The translations under genes and the position numbers were made by a program. Positions 29,304 to 41,800 of a stretch of 53,663 bases of DNA are shown here, piece by piece. The notes beneath the pieces were generated by a model. The model was given only the letters and a program-made list of their open reading frames with translations. It was not told the DNA's origin and searched no databases. Positions within the stretch are counted from its first letter, which is position 1. Each line of letters begins with the position of its first letter. The stretch is from a virus. The stretch spans positions 1-53,663 of IMG/VR virus record IMGVR_UViG_3300023178_000063. The stretch is one strand, 5' to 3'.

Positions 29304-31803
29304 ATATATTAAAATCGTAATTAGCAAATACGAAGTATTTAGGCACTGAAATACCTTCTGTACTGTCAATTAAGAATCGATCTATGTCTAATTCAAATTG
29401 TCTATAGTCAAACTCAGAAAAGTTAATTGCCGCTTTAATTGTCTCAGCTCCACCTGGTTTACAAAAACATAATGGCAATGCTAAAACGTACCCTAATTCT
29501 TGAATACTATCTTCTTGTGCTGTTCGCATCCATAGCGGTAAGAAATTTCGTTCTGTACGTCCTAACTTTCTTAATTCATTACGTATGTTACTTATGTTGC
29601 TAACAAATTTTGTAATTTTATTTGGATCACTAACTAACACAGCATTGCTGTCAGCTCTTACAGTGTTTTCTGGAATAGGTCTTTGAAATAAGTTAGTTTC
29701 AGAACCTCTACTGTAAAGAGCTAACACATTGCCTTCTCTGGTTCCTATAGATGCTTGTGAACCGATACGCCAACTTACATCGTTGTTTCTGGTTCCTATT
29801 ATTAATTCATCATCTGCTTCTATTTTTTGTGTAGGTTTTCCTCGCAATCCAATAGGTATAAATGATTGTGAAGTTGTATCATAGTTTGGATCGTTAGGTG
29901 TAGTCCTAATAGTATTTGCTAATATTTTATAATTATTTTTAATTGTAATTCTGTTAGCAACCTTACCATCCTTTTCATAAGGATCTTTAAGCTCTAAATA
30001 AACAACCTCGTACACAACATTATTAGTACCAGGATCTTTTGCTACTGCTGTTTTTAAATCTGCAATTTTAAGATTTTTTCTATTTGTATTAAGAGCGGTT
30101 GCCGCAACATATTGTTCTGCTAATTTTGTTTCGATACCTGGATAAACTAATAATTTTATATCCTTTGTTAATCCAAACTCTGGATCATTTGGTCTATATA
30201 ATAACTCTGGAGGGAATATTGCAGGATCTGTAATAAATTCATTATATGTAATTCTTTGTTCTGTTTTAAGTAATGGCTTAAAATATACATTAGAATATAA
30301 CTTATCATCAGGATCGGATACATTTATTGTAAACGTTCTTCTATCAGCACTATATCCAAAATGATCTCTAACTTCGGCTGTAAATGTATATCCTCTATCA
30401 ATAGATGTAGTATTACCGTCAAGTACAAAATTTGCACTATCAAATACAGTAAGTCCCAGATTATCAGTATCTCCAAAACTGGTTATCTTACCAATTATTT
30501 CGCCGTCATACGCTAATTCTAATCCTGGAGGCAATCTACCATCAACTAATCTATATAACAGTGTTGCATCAGGAACGCTTGTTTCTGCTTTTACACTTAA
30601 TGTTGAAATATAGTTTGCACTAATATCACCTAAGTCATTAGATGTTAACCATGTAATATTACTATCTACTTCACCAAGCAACCTTACTCTAAATGTTTTT
30701 TGTGTTTCGGCTCTTTCTGTACTTCCGCCTGTAACACGAACAGCATTTACAGTAAATTTATATTCTTTTGTTACTTGTGGCTGATATGGAACTTTACCAG
30801 ATACTTCTCCCGATTGTTCATCAAGTGATGTTCCTGGAGGTAATTGGCTTTCACTACCATCGTCATTAGTATCTAATAATTCATAATATGTAAATCCTGT
30901 AAGTGAGTTAGGATCTATAACATCTAAGAAAAGTGTCATATAATTATTAGCTCTTCTAAAACCAAGGTCACTTGGTGTTAGCCAAATAGGAGTTCTAATA
31001 TGTGTATTGTCAGCTGTAAATATACCTGTACCAACTTGCATAATAGTATTATCTGTACGCAAGAAGTCATCACCTACTACATATATTCTAAATGTCCTAT
31101 CTGAAATACTGTCGCCGTCTGTAACACTTACAGTAAATTGATAAAAACGATTTAATTTTTTTGGAACTTGGGTAGGTGTAGCAAAATCATATATTGCTAT
31201 GTCATAAAAGAAACTGTCAAAACCTTGTGCGCTTTTTATACTAAAATCAAAAGGATAACGGTCAAAATTATTTTCGTCGTATAGTCCGCTCTTTGCTTGT
31301 TTTTCAAGAGCTAACACAGGATCTACAACACCAACAAGTCTTCCGTCTTTTGTAAGTTGTATACCTGGCGGCAGTTCGCCCGAGTCATGGCCAAGATAGT
31401 ATGTAAGTGTTTGTCCAGAACTTGTATCTCTATCTATTACTTGTAATTGAAATTCAAGTGGAGTACTATCTAAAATATAATATGTGTCATTTCGGCCAAC
31501 TGGTAATAAATCTTCGGGTGTGATCCAAACTGGTTCATCTGCACCTGCTACATCTATAGAAAACGTTCTGTCTTGTATTACATCGTTAAGTGTAGCTCTT
31601 AATACAAATCTATAATTTGTTAGTCGAGGAACTTCAAGTGGTGTTCCTTCTAAAATTACACCATTAAGACGCATACCTTTAGGAAGTTCTCCGCCTAAAA
31701 GTTTTATTGTAGCATTACTATCTACAGGTAATGTAACAGTAGTTGTAATACGCTCTTGAAGTTGAGCTATCTTAGTACCAGATTTTTTAGTCCAAATTGC
31801 CAT
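29302..31803 (-). CDS. Tail protein with repeated Ig-like (He_PIG) domains
   Basis: An 833-residue structural protein with at least four Ig-like repeats, each with the cadherin-like signature LPxGxxL...G.(I/V).G (LPKGMRL, LPPGIQL, LPPGTSL, LPPGLEL, at about residues 37, 150, 325 and 430). Each repeat follows a W(I/L)T(P/S)xDL motif. Residues beyond about 560 form a separate region. Such domains are common in fibres and adhesins and bind carbohydrates or proteins. The gene lies in the fibre cluster, after a late box. Confidence 0.85.
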   Translation of the reverse strand: MAIWTKKSGTKIAQLQERITTTVTLPVDSNATIKLLGGELPKGMRLNGVILEGTPLEVPRLTNYRFVLRATLNDVIQDRTFSIDVAGADEPVWITPEDLLPVGRNDTYYILDSTPLEFQLQVIDRDTSSGQTLTYYLGHDSGELPPGIQLTKDGRLVGVVDPVLALEKQAKSGLYDENNFDRYPFDFSIKSAQGFDSFFYDIAIYDFATPTQVPKKLNRFYQFTVSVTDGDSISDRTFRIYVVGDDFLRTDNTIMQVGTGIFTADNTHIRTPIWLTPSDLGFRRANNYMTLFLDVIDPNSLTGFTYYELLDTNDDGSESQLPPGTSLDEQSGEVSGKVPYQPQVTKEYKFTVNAVRVTGGSTERAETQKTFRVRLLGEVDSNITWLTSNDLGDISANYISTLSVKAETSVPDATLLYRLVDGRLPPGLELAYDGEIIGKITSFGDTDNLGLTVFDSANFVLDGNTTSIDRGYTFTAEVRDHFGYSADRRTFTINVSDPDDKLYSNVYFKPLLKTEQRITYNEFITDPAIFPPELLYRPNDPEFGLTKDIKLLVYPGIETKLAEQYVAATALNTNRKNLKIADLKTAVAKDPGTNNVVYEVVYLELKDPYEKDGKVANRITIKNNYKILANTIRTTPNDPNYDTTSQSFIPIGLRGKPTQKIEADDELIIGTRNNDVSWRIGSQASIGTREGNVLALYSRGSETNLFQRPIPENTVRADSNAVLVSDPNKITKFVSNISNIRNELRKLGRTERNFLPLWMRTAQEDSIQELGYVLALPLCFCKPGGAETIKAAINFSEFDYRQFELDIDRFLIDSTEGISVPKYFVFANYDFNI

Positions 31804-31822
31804 CTACACGCTCTCCGTATAG

Positions 31823-31830
31823 TATTTATC
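31823..31830 (-). promoter_or_regulatory. Late promoter box (GATAAATA)
   Basis: Minus strand GATAAATA 20 bases before the ATG at 31803, with GGAGAG between. It lies in the short gap between two tail genes. Confidence 0.6.
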
Positions 31831-31834
31831 GGCT

Positions 31835-32551
31835 TTAAGTACTAATAGTGCCAAGGTCAATTTCGATATCTGAAACATCTTGGCCAATAAACGCTCCCAT
31901 GTCTACTGTATAATCTCTAATAATCAAATCAAGAATAGATGTAAAACGTCTTTCAATTAGTTTTCCAAAGTCCCAGTTATTATCAAAGTACGCATCAAGA
32001 TAGCGGATATCAATTCCATGCACTAAACCTGTAAGGTTTCCTAAGAATGAAGCCGCATTAATTGTACCAACATTGCTAATATTATTATAGTCAACATTTA
32101 ATGTTCCGCCTAATTTAGGATTAGTATCTTGTTCAACTAAATTTGTAGGATCAAGATCAACAAATAAATGTGTATTAGAAACTCTGGTATTAATACTATT
32201 ACCTCCCATTATACCGAGGTAATTGTTATTGTTTACAGTAATACTTCCATTATCGGAAAGAACTAAAATTCCGCTAATTCCGCCTGTGGAGTTAATTGTA
32301 ATTGTATCGTTATTTGCCGTTAATGAAACGTTTTGGCCTGCTTGTAGTTTTTTAAATTGTAGCACATTATTAACAGTTTGTGCATAAATGCCTTCTCCTG
32401 ATGTACCAATGTTTTCTACAGACAACGGAATATTTGTAATACGACTGTCAAGGTCATTTAAGTTGTCGTTTACCTTAATAAACGCTTCACGGAGATCATC
32501 ACCGGTCCCGTCGTTTGCAATATTTCCTACATTAATTTCATTAATAGCCAT
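31835..32551 (-). CDS. Tail-fibre protein with NDGTGD tag
   Basis: A 238-residue protein. Residues 1-35 (NDGTGDDLREAFIKVNDNL) form the tag found also at the start of the 2,888-residue fibre. A beta-rich centre with many Asn and Gly (ISGILVLSDNGSITVNNNN) suggests a fibre shaft or baseplate attachment. No enzyme motif is present. It starts 24 bases after a late box. Confidence 0.8.
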   Translation of the reverse strand: MAINEINVGNIANDGTGDDLREAFIKVNDNLNDLDSRITNIPLSVENIGTSGEGIYAQTVNNVLQFKKLQAGQNVSLTANNDTITINSTGGISGILVLSDNGSITVNNNNYLGIMGGNSINTRVSNTHLFVDLDPTNLVEQDTNPKLGGTLNVDYNNISNVGTINAASFLGNLTGLVHGIDIRYLDAYFDNNWDFGKLIERRFTSILDLIIRDYTVDMGAFIGQDVSDIEIDLGTIST

Positions 32552-32574
32552 TTAAAAGTATCTCCGTTATACTG

Positions 32575-32582
32575 TATTTATT
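32575..32582 (-). promoter_or_regulatory. Late promoter box (AATAAATA)
   Basis: Minus strand AATAAATA 24 bases before the ATG at 32551. It overlaps the stop codon of the subtilisin-like gene. Confidence 0.6.
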
Positions 32583-34639
32583 TAATTTTTGTATCTAATC
32601 CCCAAGCCGCCTCGAACTGTTAATGAGCCTCTTAGAAATGGCGTTGTTGGAGCAACATAACCAACCGTATCATTTGGGTACGGAGTTGTTAACGGAACAG
32701 TACCAAGAAATGCTACGCGAGCATCACCGCCTTGTAATCTATTACGATCTGACCATTCTGTACCTTCTGCTGTAGTACCTCTTGTGCCGTCATAAAAGTC
32801 TGCACTATCCTGTATATCTACGTTTGATTCTATCCAATTTCTTAAATCATTATATGTCCAACCTCTGTTGTACTGCATTACAGTTGCTAAAAATCCACAA
32901 GCAACTGGACATGCCGCTGATGTTCCACTAAATCGTGTATCGCGACTGTCATAAGTTGTAGATAAATCTGCATAAGTGTCATCATAACGTGCAATATCAG
33001 TACCATATAAACCTACAGTTGCCGCAAGTGTTCCGTCTGCTGGGGCATATAAATCAATAGCATTGCCCATATCACTATAGGTTACTTTTCTTTCTCTTCC
33101 GTCAATTGAAAATTGATCATCTAATGCTCCTATATTAATAGCAGGAAATTCTACAGTTGTATTTCCTTGCAATGTTTGGCTTTCAGTTTTTCCAATGTGT
33201 TGCGGAAAGCCTCGTCTATTTGTTGTACCTGTAACAGTATATCCAAAACTAACAAACGTTTGAGCGCCTGAAGTATTGTAAACACCGTCATTTGAATCAT
33301 CACTAATATGATTGTCATAGTTAGGATCATCAGGATTAACTTGCATTTGTCCTGAATTGCCAGCGGCAACAACAAATATAAAACCACTGTCTGTTAGCTC
33401 TTTGCCAGCTTCAGTCATAGAATTGTCATACATTTCTGATTTCCAACGACCGGCGTCACCATCATAGCCCATCCATCTCATAAACTCTGGCTCGTCTGAT
33501 GATCCAGGGTATGCTGTTCCTGTAGCACTTTGAAAGTAATAAAAACTTGAGCTCTTTCCTGCTCTAAATCCCCAGCTGTTTGATCCTAATGTTGGATCTT
33601 TTGTACCGTACAGAGGATTTACGGGTTTATAAAGATGGAATATTTTACAAATATCAAACCCTATTTCAAAACTTCCAATATTTCCGTTACTATATAAATT
33701 CATGTGCCATTTGTTAGCATTGTAAGCCCAGCCGTGTGTGCGGCCATAAATTAGACTTGCACATTGAGTTCCGTGGGTTGCAGATGCAACTGTAGGATAT
33801 GTCGAGTTAGATCCGTGCGACCCGTCTCTTGTATATCCTGTGTTTGTAAGTATGTTACCAAATTCTGCAAACTGTGCTGAACGCTGTGTACTATCTCTCC
33901 ACCAGTTGTGTGCGGCAGTTTCTGTAGGTACTATTGTGCCGTCCCATCGAGTTTCTAATCTATTTCCTGGATCTGCATCAAACCAGTCTGGGTCAATATA
34001 ATACGGTCCATCTAATAACACGTCAAGTACGTCACAATAACCATCTCCTGGTAATACATTTCCGCCAATATAATCTTGCGGATTAACAGCATTTACTACA
34101 CCTGTATTGATAAATTCTGTATGTCCGATCCAAGTACCATTATCCATACAAATTATGTCAACGTTTTCGCCCGCGCCTTGTTGTGTTGGATTTCTCTCAA
34201 TGTATTGATTAGTAGCCGTTGATGTTGCTACCCAAGGATTTCTTTTTTGTTTACATCGTATAAGTTGTGCAGATGCTCTATTCAAATCATCAATACCAGA
34301 AGTAATTGCTGAATTTCCCCAGTCGTGATAGTTTCTTACAGTATCAGTATAGCGACCATAATCAGCACCATTTACTTCCATTTTTAAATCATCTTCAGTT
34401 GCATTAAATATCTCTGGATATCTTGCTGGAGTTAAATTTATAAATTTTACACGATGATCTTGTTTTAAAGTATCTGCTTCGTCGTCAGTTAATAAAAATT
34501 CTCCTCTTGTAGGACTGTGATCTGTATGATTTTCACAAACAATAATTCTGCTTAATAAAGAACCATTAACTAATTGGTCGTGTAGTTCGTCAAATTGTTC
34601 AGCAGTATTTGTACTTAGGGTATAATATTTTTCGCTCAT
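32582..34639 (-). CDS. Subtilisin-family (S8) serine protease in the tail cluster
   Basis: A 685-residue protein with a subtilase domain. The triad is visible: Asp in VDIICMDNG (about residue 165), His in THGTQCASL (about 289) and Ser in SGTSAACPVACG (about 573), plus the oxyanion Asn in VVAAGNSG (about 428). The N-terminal 130 residues may be a pro-region. The C-terminus ends in a short module (LRGSLTVRGGLGIRYKN) typical of fibre association. There is no signal peptide. It could digest host surface protein during attachment or process fibres; both are inferred from its place between fibre genes. Confidence 0.9.
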   Translation of the reverse strand: MSEKYYTLSTNTAEQFDELHDQLVNGSLLSRIIVCENHTDHSPTRGEFLLTDDEADTLKQDHRVKFINLTPARYPEIFNATEDDLKMEVNGADYGRYTDTVRNYHDWGNSAITSGIDDLNRASAQLIRCKQKRNPWVATSTATNQYIERNPTQQGAGENVDIICMDNGTWIGHTEFINTGVVNAVNPQDYIGGNVLPGDGYCDVLDVLLDGPYYIDPDWFDADPGNRLETRWDGTIVPTETAAHNWWRDSTQRSAQFAEFGNILTNTGYTRDGSHGSNSTYPTVASATHGTQCASLIYGRTHGWAYNANKWHMNLYSNGNIGSFEIGFDICKIFHLYKPVNPLYGTKDPTLGSNSWGFRAGKSSSFYYFQSATGTAYPGSSDEPEFMRWMGYDGDAGRWKSEMYDNSMTEAGKELTDSGFIFVVAAGNSGQMQVNPDDPNYDNHISDDSNDGVYNTSGAQTFVSFGYTVTGTTNRRGFPQHIGKTESQTLQGNTTVEFPAINIGALDDQFSIDGRERKVTYSDMGNAIDLYAPADGTLAATVGLYGTDIARYDDTYADLSTTYDSRDTRFSGTSAACPVACGFLATVMQYNRGWTYNDLRNWIESNVDIQDSADFYDGTRGTTAEGTEWSDRNRLQGGDARVAFLGTVPLTTPYPNDTVGYVAPTTPFLRGSLTVRGGLGIRYKN

Positions 34640-34647
34640 TTTTCACC

Positions 34648-35838
34648 TTAATGCAAGTCGACCCAAGAACCATTAGCCCAGCCTTGGAATTTATTTGTAT
34701 CGGTATTGTAAACCATGTCCCCGTTTAATACGTCTGTAAGTGTATCACGTATAGCTGTAGTAACATTTACAAGTCTAAATGGACTTGAAGTTACTGACAC
34801 CCTGCCACCACAACTAAGTAAAATGTCACTTTCTGAAGTTATCTCTGGCGAACCTGTTCCAGTTGTAACTAATTCTCCAGTCACGGCCATATCGCCATCA
34901 ACAATCACAGTTCCTGGTACAGAAACATTTATATCACCTGGTGATGTTAATTGAGGTGTTTTTGAAAATGTAATATCTCCGGTTGTTAATACGTTTTCAA
35001 CAGTTAGATCACTATTCATAATTACAGCCGGAGTAATACTAATAGCAGAACTGTCGTCAGTGTCAATTACACTATTTGCAAAACTAAAGTTTCCAACAGT
35101 GTCTCCTACAATACCAGACAAGTCAACAGTATTTCCATTAGTAATAGACAAGTCTGTTCCTACTAAGTTGAGCGACTGTGAATCAGTATTGTCTAATAAT
35201 GATGTTAAATCAACACTATTACCTCCTGTAATAGAAAGCGTAGTTCCTACAAATGATAGTGTTTGATTATCACTTTCTGCTGTAATAAATCCTACATCGT
35301 TTATTAATTCAGATAATACTGTTGGTGCACCTTGCACATCACTGTAAGTAATGCCCGAAGGTCTCCATGCTCCTGAATAAAATTTAAAAAATTTATTTGT
35401 AGTATCGCCACTAACAATTACATTGTTTAATTCTTGTATATTTTTTGTACTTATATCTGTTTCGCCTTGTGGCCCTGGTTCAAACCTATTTGTAATAGAA
35501 TTAAAAATTAAAACATCGCCTTCGTTTGGAGCAGTATCTTCTACATCATCTAACTGTCTTGTAGTTTGCGGAAGTGTTGGCTTATTAATTAGATCATTAT
35601 AATCACCACTAAACGAAACTGGAGTATTATTAAGATCATCAAAGTTACCAGTAAATGCAACATTAGCCAAAGACTGTCCGTTTACTGTTAAAGAGCCACT
35701 TGATATATTTCCTATGCTAATAATACTATTAACATTAATTAAACCATTGCCTGATAAATCTAAATTATCTCCTGGCGGTAGTTCTTTTATTTTATTGTTG
35801 TCACTTGTGTCAACTATGAGTGGAAATCTGTTTGCCAT
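34648..35838 (-). CDS. Tail-fibre protein
   Basis: A 396-residue beta-rich protein. Repeats of NQTLSFVGTTLSITGGNSVDLT type (about 190-245) indicate a triple-beta-spiral or beta-helix shaft. The C-terminus (LTDVLNGDMVYNTDTNKFQG) is a module found at the ends of fibre proteins. It starts at the stop of the 2,888-residue fibre gene and ends just before the protease gene. Confidence 0.85.
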   Translation of the reverse strand: MANRFPLIVDTSDNNKIKELPPGDNLDLSGNGLINVNSIISIGNISSGSLTVNGQSLANVAFTGNFDDLNNTPVSFSGDYNDLINKPTLPQTTRQLDDVEDTAPNEGDVLIFNSITNRFEPGPQGETDISTKNIQELNNVIVSGDTTNKFFKFYSGAWRPSGITYSDVQGAPTVLSELINDVGFITAESDNQTLSFVGTTLSITGGNSVDLTSLLDNTDSQSLNLVGTDLSITNGNTVDLSGIVGDTVGNFSFANSVIDTDDSSAISITPAVIMNSDLTVENVLTTGDITFSKTPQLTSPGDINVSVPGTVIVDGDMAVTGELVTTGTGSPEITSESDILLSCGGRVSVTSSPFRLVNVTTAIRDTLTDVLNGDMVYNTDTNKFQGWANGSWVDLH

Positions 35839-38800
35839 TATGTTCTTCCTACAACTATTTCAATTGTTCCTTTGTCACCGTCATCTTTTGATTCAAGTGC
35901 TTTACCAATTATTCTACCAACCCCCGGATTGTTATCTACCATAGCATATCCTGGAATAGCACTTGTTACAAGCATATCACCTTTTTCAACTTTGCCAATT
36001 ACTTTACAAGGTACACGACCTGTTAGTGCTACTGCTACTGTATTTACTTCATCTAACTCTGAGTTCATTAAATATGCTGGATTTGTTGATATAACACCTG
36101 CAACTCTATGATCTCCTTTTTGCGAAGTAAGTGTTACTTCTGCTTCGCCACCAAATACAACAACTGTTCCTGGATCATATGGCATATCAGCTATATATTT
36201 TTCTGCTAAGTCAGCATATTTTGCTTCTGTTGCAACACCATTAAATGTGTTAGCATACATAACGTCCCAGCGAGAACCAGTTGAACCAATATTACGTGTA
36301 CCAGTTGCGTCTGGAATAATATTACTTGCAATATCTGCATTAAAATCAACAGTGTCAGATGCGGCATTACCAAGTGTAACATTACCGTTAACTTGTAATG
36401 TGCCGTTAATTGTAGTGTTACCGTTATCTGTATCAACTAAGAATCTATTTACAGTATCGCTGCCGTTTCTAATTCTAAACACACTGTTTGAACGATTAAT
36501 ATCTAAGTTACCTTCAACAGTTAAACTTGCAGTATCGATTTCGACGTTTTCAGTCATCTTAATAGCTGTATTACTTACTGATAATCTTGGCTCACCACTT
36601 GCAATTAATTGAATTGTATTGGCAGCATGTCCCTCATATTGTGATCCGTTACCTAATCCAATACCTGTTGTGCTATTTGCTGTTTCACCTGACTCCGAAG
36701 CCGCCTCAATAAAGTTTGTATACATCCAACTTGATGCAACATAACTTCCAATATTAAATGATGAATCTGTTTTGGCTTCTGATTCAACAAATGCATCATT
36801 TGTTGCATTATTTGTAATTCCACCTAATACAATATGTCCAGGGAATTTTGTTTGTAAGTTGGCACTTGAGTTACCTGTTGCTGTAAATATTGTTGCGCCA
36901 CCTGGTGAGCTAACAGTTACAGTACTTGTAGAACTATTAGCTTCGATAGTATCAAAGCCTGCAACTTTTAATCCTGCACAATTTAGATATCCATCCGGAT
37001 CACGTCTTGCAATAGTGTTTGCACCAGTTGCTATACTAATTTCAGTTGTTGCATAAATTCCGTCTTTGGTTTTTATTAATGCAGATCCAACTGTAGTATC
37101 AGTAGGTGCTGATGTTGGAGTTCCTAAATTAGCATTGTCAGCAGTTGTGTTTATTACATCTGCTGATGTACCGAATATACCACTTACGTTTTTAACATAG
37201 ATAGATGTTTCAAGGTATGTGTCTCCTTGTACTATACCACTTGCGCCGCCTTGTTGTAAAGCATCACCATTGTTTGCGCTTACAGGTGTTGCAAAAATTA
37301 GTTCAGTAGTAGAAGCTTCAGTCCATTCTCTATCGTTAAAGTCTCTATCTTCAAGACCTTGGCCGTACTTGACCACATCGCTGTAATCAACTGCTTCTGG
37401 ATCTCCAGTACCAGTAGTTTGTCTACCAAATACTTGATACTGATCAACATCATTCATTTCGGCAAATGCAATACCGTTTTCTTTAATACGAATGAAACCT
37501 GCTAAAGCATCAAAGTTTTCGTCACTGAAAGTAGCAACACCTAAATCTGACTGTAGTTTGTTTGGCTTAGCCCAACCTGTTGATGGATCGTCTTCGTCAA
37601 ATGTAGTTGACTTATCCATTAATAGTTTACTTTGACGTATGTTTGCACCGCTGTTAACATCGCCGTCTCTTATACTATCTGACTCGTATTGTAAATTAAT
37701 TAATGTACTTCCTGCTCCCCTTGATACAATTATGTCAATATCACTTGCAGGGTCTTTAGATGCATTTGCAACTTCGTCAATTACACCATCAACTATTGTA
37801 GCAAAAATACTTTCACCTGGTTGATCAAAAAGTGTTTCTCCAATTTGGAATACACCACTAATAGGAGTATACGTAACAATAACACTACTTCCTAAAATAG
37901 AATCTGTAAAGACTTCTAAATCAACAATTTCTCCTGTTTTTGTTCCGCCGCTAATACCAATTGTATCACCAATATTCCAAGATCCGCCTTGTACTGGTTC
38001 TACAATTACTCTTTTTTTACCAGTTGCAACTAATACATCATTTTCTGAAATATTATTAAATTCTATATTTCTTAAGTTTTCAAGTTGGTCAAATGCTTGT
38101 GCCTTACTGTCTACGTAATTTTTATTTGTTGCCGCTTGTCCATCTGAACCAGGTAATGCCAAATTAGTGATTTGATTTTGTCCCATATCAATATCACCTT
38201 CCATTGCACTGCCGCCGTTAAGTGGAAGGAATCCAGTACCAATTCTATTACCAGTTGGAGCTGGGTCAATTTGACTTCCGGCACCTACATTATATCCTAA
38301 AACACGATTAATATAACCAACTACTGATTTTTCTGTTGGTACTGCTTGACCGGAGTTATCACTCATTGAGTCATCTGCTGAGAACTCGTTAATTGTTACA
38401 CCACGTTTGAATCCTAACGAGTTAGCGTTTGTAATACCAATCTCGCCAGCAAACTCAATATCACCTGTTGCCTGGTCAACGCTAAAGAACTTACCTACAC
38501 GGAAGAAACCGTATTGGTCAGTTGACATCCAGAACACACGCCCTTTGCGTCTTTCCCATACTTGAGCACTTGTAGCAGTTGGTGCATCTGAGTAGCTGTC
38601 AGCAAGATCATTTTCAGCATCACCTAATAAAACGTTTGGATAGTTTGAATCGTTAAATCCACCTGTACCAATCTGTGTAAAGTCATGGCCAGTTGCACGA
38701 CATAATGAAATAGCAACAGTAATTTCAGCAGTAGCACCTTGATCTAATCCTGCAAAAAACACTCTATCGGACGGGTTAACTGCAACTGCAAGTCCAGTCC

Positions 38801-41800
38801 CGCCATAACCACTAATATCAGAACCGTGGTCTTCAATGTCAATATATACAAATGCACCGCTATCGTCATAACCAGTAATCCTGTGGGTTTTACCTCTCCA
38901 TGTAAATATCATACCGCCTGTGTATCCGGCTTCACCGGGTTGTTTACCAGCATTATCTCTTGTAAGTCTTGTTACAGTAGTTGGATTAGTAATTTGTTTA
39001 ATTGCAAGTTTAGTATCACCTTGTGCGCCGCCATAGCCGCCGCCAAGATTTGCAGTATCAATTTCCATTTGAACAAAATTGTAACCAATTTCAAACGCAG
39101 TATTGATTTCTTCTGCTACTAAAGGTTGTCCAAAAGTATCTAAATTTTGGAAACTTAAACTACGATATGTGACATCGTCACTTTCGTCAAAGTTAATAGC
39201 AGTTGACGGGCGAGTTACAAGTTTACCTTGATCTCTAACGCCATCAAATTGGTGGCTAAAATTATGTCTATATTCTATTGTAGCACCATTAGGAACAGTA
39301 TCTCTTAAACTACCAAAAAAGTCTGTAGCACTAACATCGTCAGCACGTATTTCTAACTTATAAACTGTACCGTTGTATACATTTCCAACAGCAACTATAT
39401 CATCTACACTGTCACCTTCAGTACCATCATTATCTGTGTCTGATACGTTAGTTACATTAGAAATAACATAGTTTAGAACACCAACTGAGCCGCCATGATC
39501 AATTGTAATTTGACTGTTTACAGATGGAGGATACTCCATGTCAGTTACAAATAAAGAACTTTCATCAAATGCATTTGGTGTATCAACAGTTGTATATGCC
39601 TTTGCAGGAATAGTCATTGGATATTTCAGTGTAACCTGATCTGGAATTTCGTTAGGATCAGCACCTTCAGATACAAGTCCAAAGAAGCCGTAACCGTTAG
39701 AACCGTTTAGTGATCTAATCTCTGAACCGTTCTTCGCATAGTACGCTGCCTGACAGTAGTATGTAAACATAGATACCATCTCTGAGAACGCACCGTTGTT
39801 TGTAACAAGTCCATAACCTAAGTCGTTAATTTGTGTAAAGTCGTTACCGAGCATAGAACGGTTACCAGCAGTCTGTAAGAAAATGCTTCTGTAATATAAT
39901 CCATCTGGGAATTGACTTTCGTCATAGCCGTCACCGTCATTTGAATCAGCATCAAGGAATATTCTACACCAACCGTTTCCTGAGTCGTAGTCTGAAATAG
40001 CGTTAACCTGATAACGTCTACCTTCTACATAGAACGGACACGGTAGTTCTGGCGGACGAATAAACAAACCATTTCCTGGTGTTGATCTTACCCATAGCTC
40101 AAAATTATTAACTTTACCAGGACCGTTATAAGTGCCTGTGTTAATATTCTGCGGAACATAAACTGGAATGTTACCAGTAAACGCATCAACATACATACCG
40201 CCTCTAAAACGTTTTTTGTTATCACTCTTAGAGAAACTTGAACCAGTTTGGATATATGGTGATTTAGTTAGAATCTGTCCTGAAGGATCAAGAACAATCA
40301 TAAATCCGCCTTGTCCTTGAACTGTAACATTACGTAAAATAGTAGCATCTGACATCATAAACACGTCTACGCCATCATCATCGTTACGCTTTGGAGGATT
40401 ATATGCCGGATCAAAAGCAAAGTTTACAACATCAATCAATGCACTTGCTATTTGAACTGTTCCGGCTTCAGCTGAATCTTGTGATACGTCAGGTTCAGTA
40501 GAACCGTTTTGTGCAGGTGCTGTTCCTACAAGTAAATCACTTAATAAGGTTGAAATATGCTGAATAGCGGCTTTTGTAATATTTGCTTGTCCGTCAAATC
40601 CGCCTGTGTCATCAGTTTCGTCAACATTAAATTGACTAATGTAATTTGAAAAATACTCGCCTTGTGATTCTAATATAAACTCTTGTCCGCCAATAGTCAT
40701 ATCTTTTATTAAGGCGTCTACAATTAAACCAACATCTCTACGGCATTTTGCTACATTATATACAAAATTAATATTATCGTCAAGATAATCAATTCCTTCA
40801 GTTGCTAAATTATTAGTTTCAGTAATAATTTGATTAGCACCGTCTTCAATACTATCTGCTACCCATGCAATAGGAGCAGTAATTTCTGTAGATAGATTTC
40901 CAATTCCTTCGTCAGTTATAACTGTTTCAATTTCTGCTACTAATCCGTCAAGTAAGTTGCCTTCAACTGCTGTTGCATCTGTTCCAGTTGTGTCTTGTGT
41001 TTCAAAATTTCCTGTTGTTGGAGTAATTGCTGTACCTTCAACAACATCTTTAACTATATCCCCTAAATGATCGTATGCTGCCGCAGTTGCAACTGATTCG
41101 CCAACTCCGCCTTGATAAATTCCATCTTTATAGTAAGTTGTTGCTACATTAAGAGTGGCACTATTGCTACCATATAAAATATCATATGATAATGCATCTA
41201 CTATGTAACCAACATCACGTGAACATTTTGCAGAATCATAATCTAATAGTGGAAAGTTTTCTTCTATCCATGCAGTTATTTCTGCTTTGATAAACTCTTT
41301 ATTACTTTGTAATCTGTCATGTGCATCACTTGCATTTGGAGTTGGTAATGCTCCTGGTACAGGGAAGCTAAGTGCATCTTCTGTGTCGTTTTCAAGAATG
41401 TCAATAATTTCATCAAATGCTTGATTTGATCTTGTTGTTGCTGTAGTATCTGCTGATACCGCTGAAAGGCTTGCTACTTCAGTTTTAAGATGTGTTAGTG
41501 CATCTACTAAGTAACCTCTTGCAGACGATCTATGACGTAATATTCTTCCTGCTACAACAGCTCTGTAATTGGATCCTAAGGCAACGTCATATGCTACTGC
41601 ATCTACTGCAAATCGTAAATCTTGATTAAATGTAGTTCTATTATATAACAGTTCATTTTTGTTATTGTCAATATAATAGATTACTTCGTCTTGAATAAAT
41701 TCTTTATTAAGGCGCATTATCTCTGCGGCAATTAGGTAATTACCTGTATTAGTTACTGTTGCGCCAGTATTTTTAACTCTTTCATTGTCTGTTAGGTAGT

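Noticed and set aside
35872-39122. Several plus-strand frames of 60-120 codons opposite the giant fibre gene
   Set aside because: They are opposite-strand shadows of one continuous, well-structured minus-strand gene, have no ribosome sites and no recognisable protein features.
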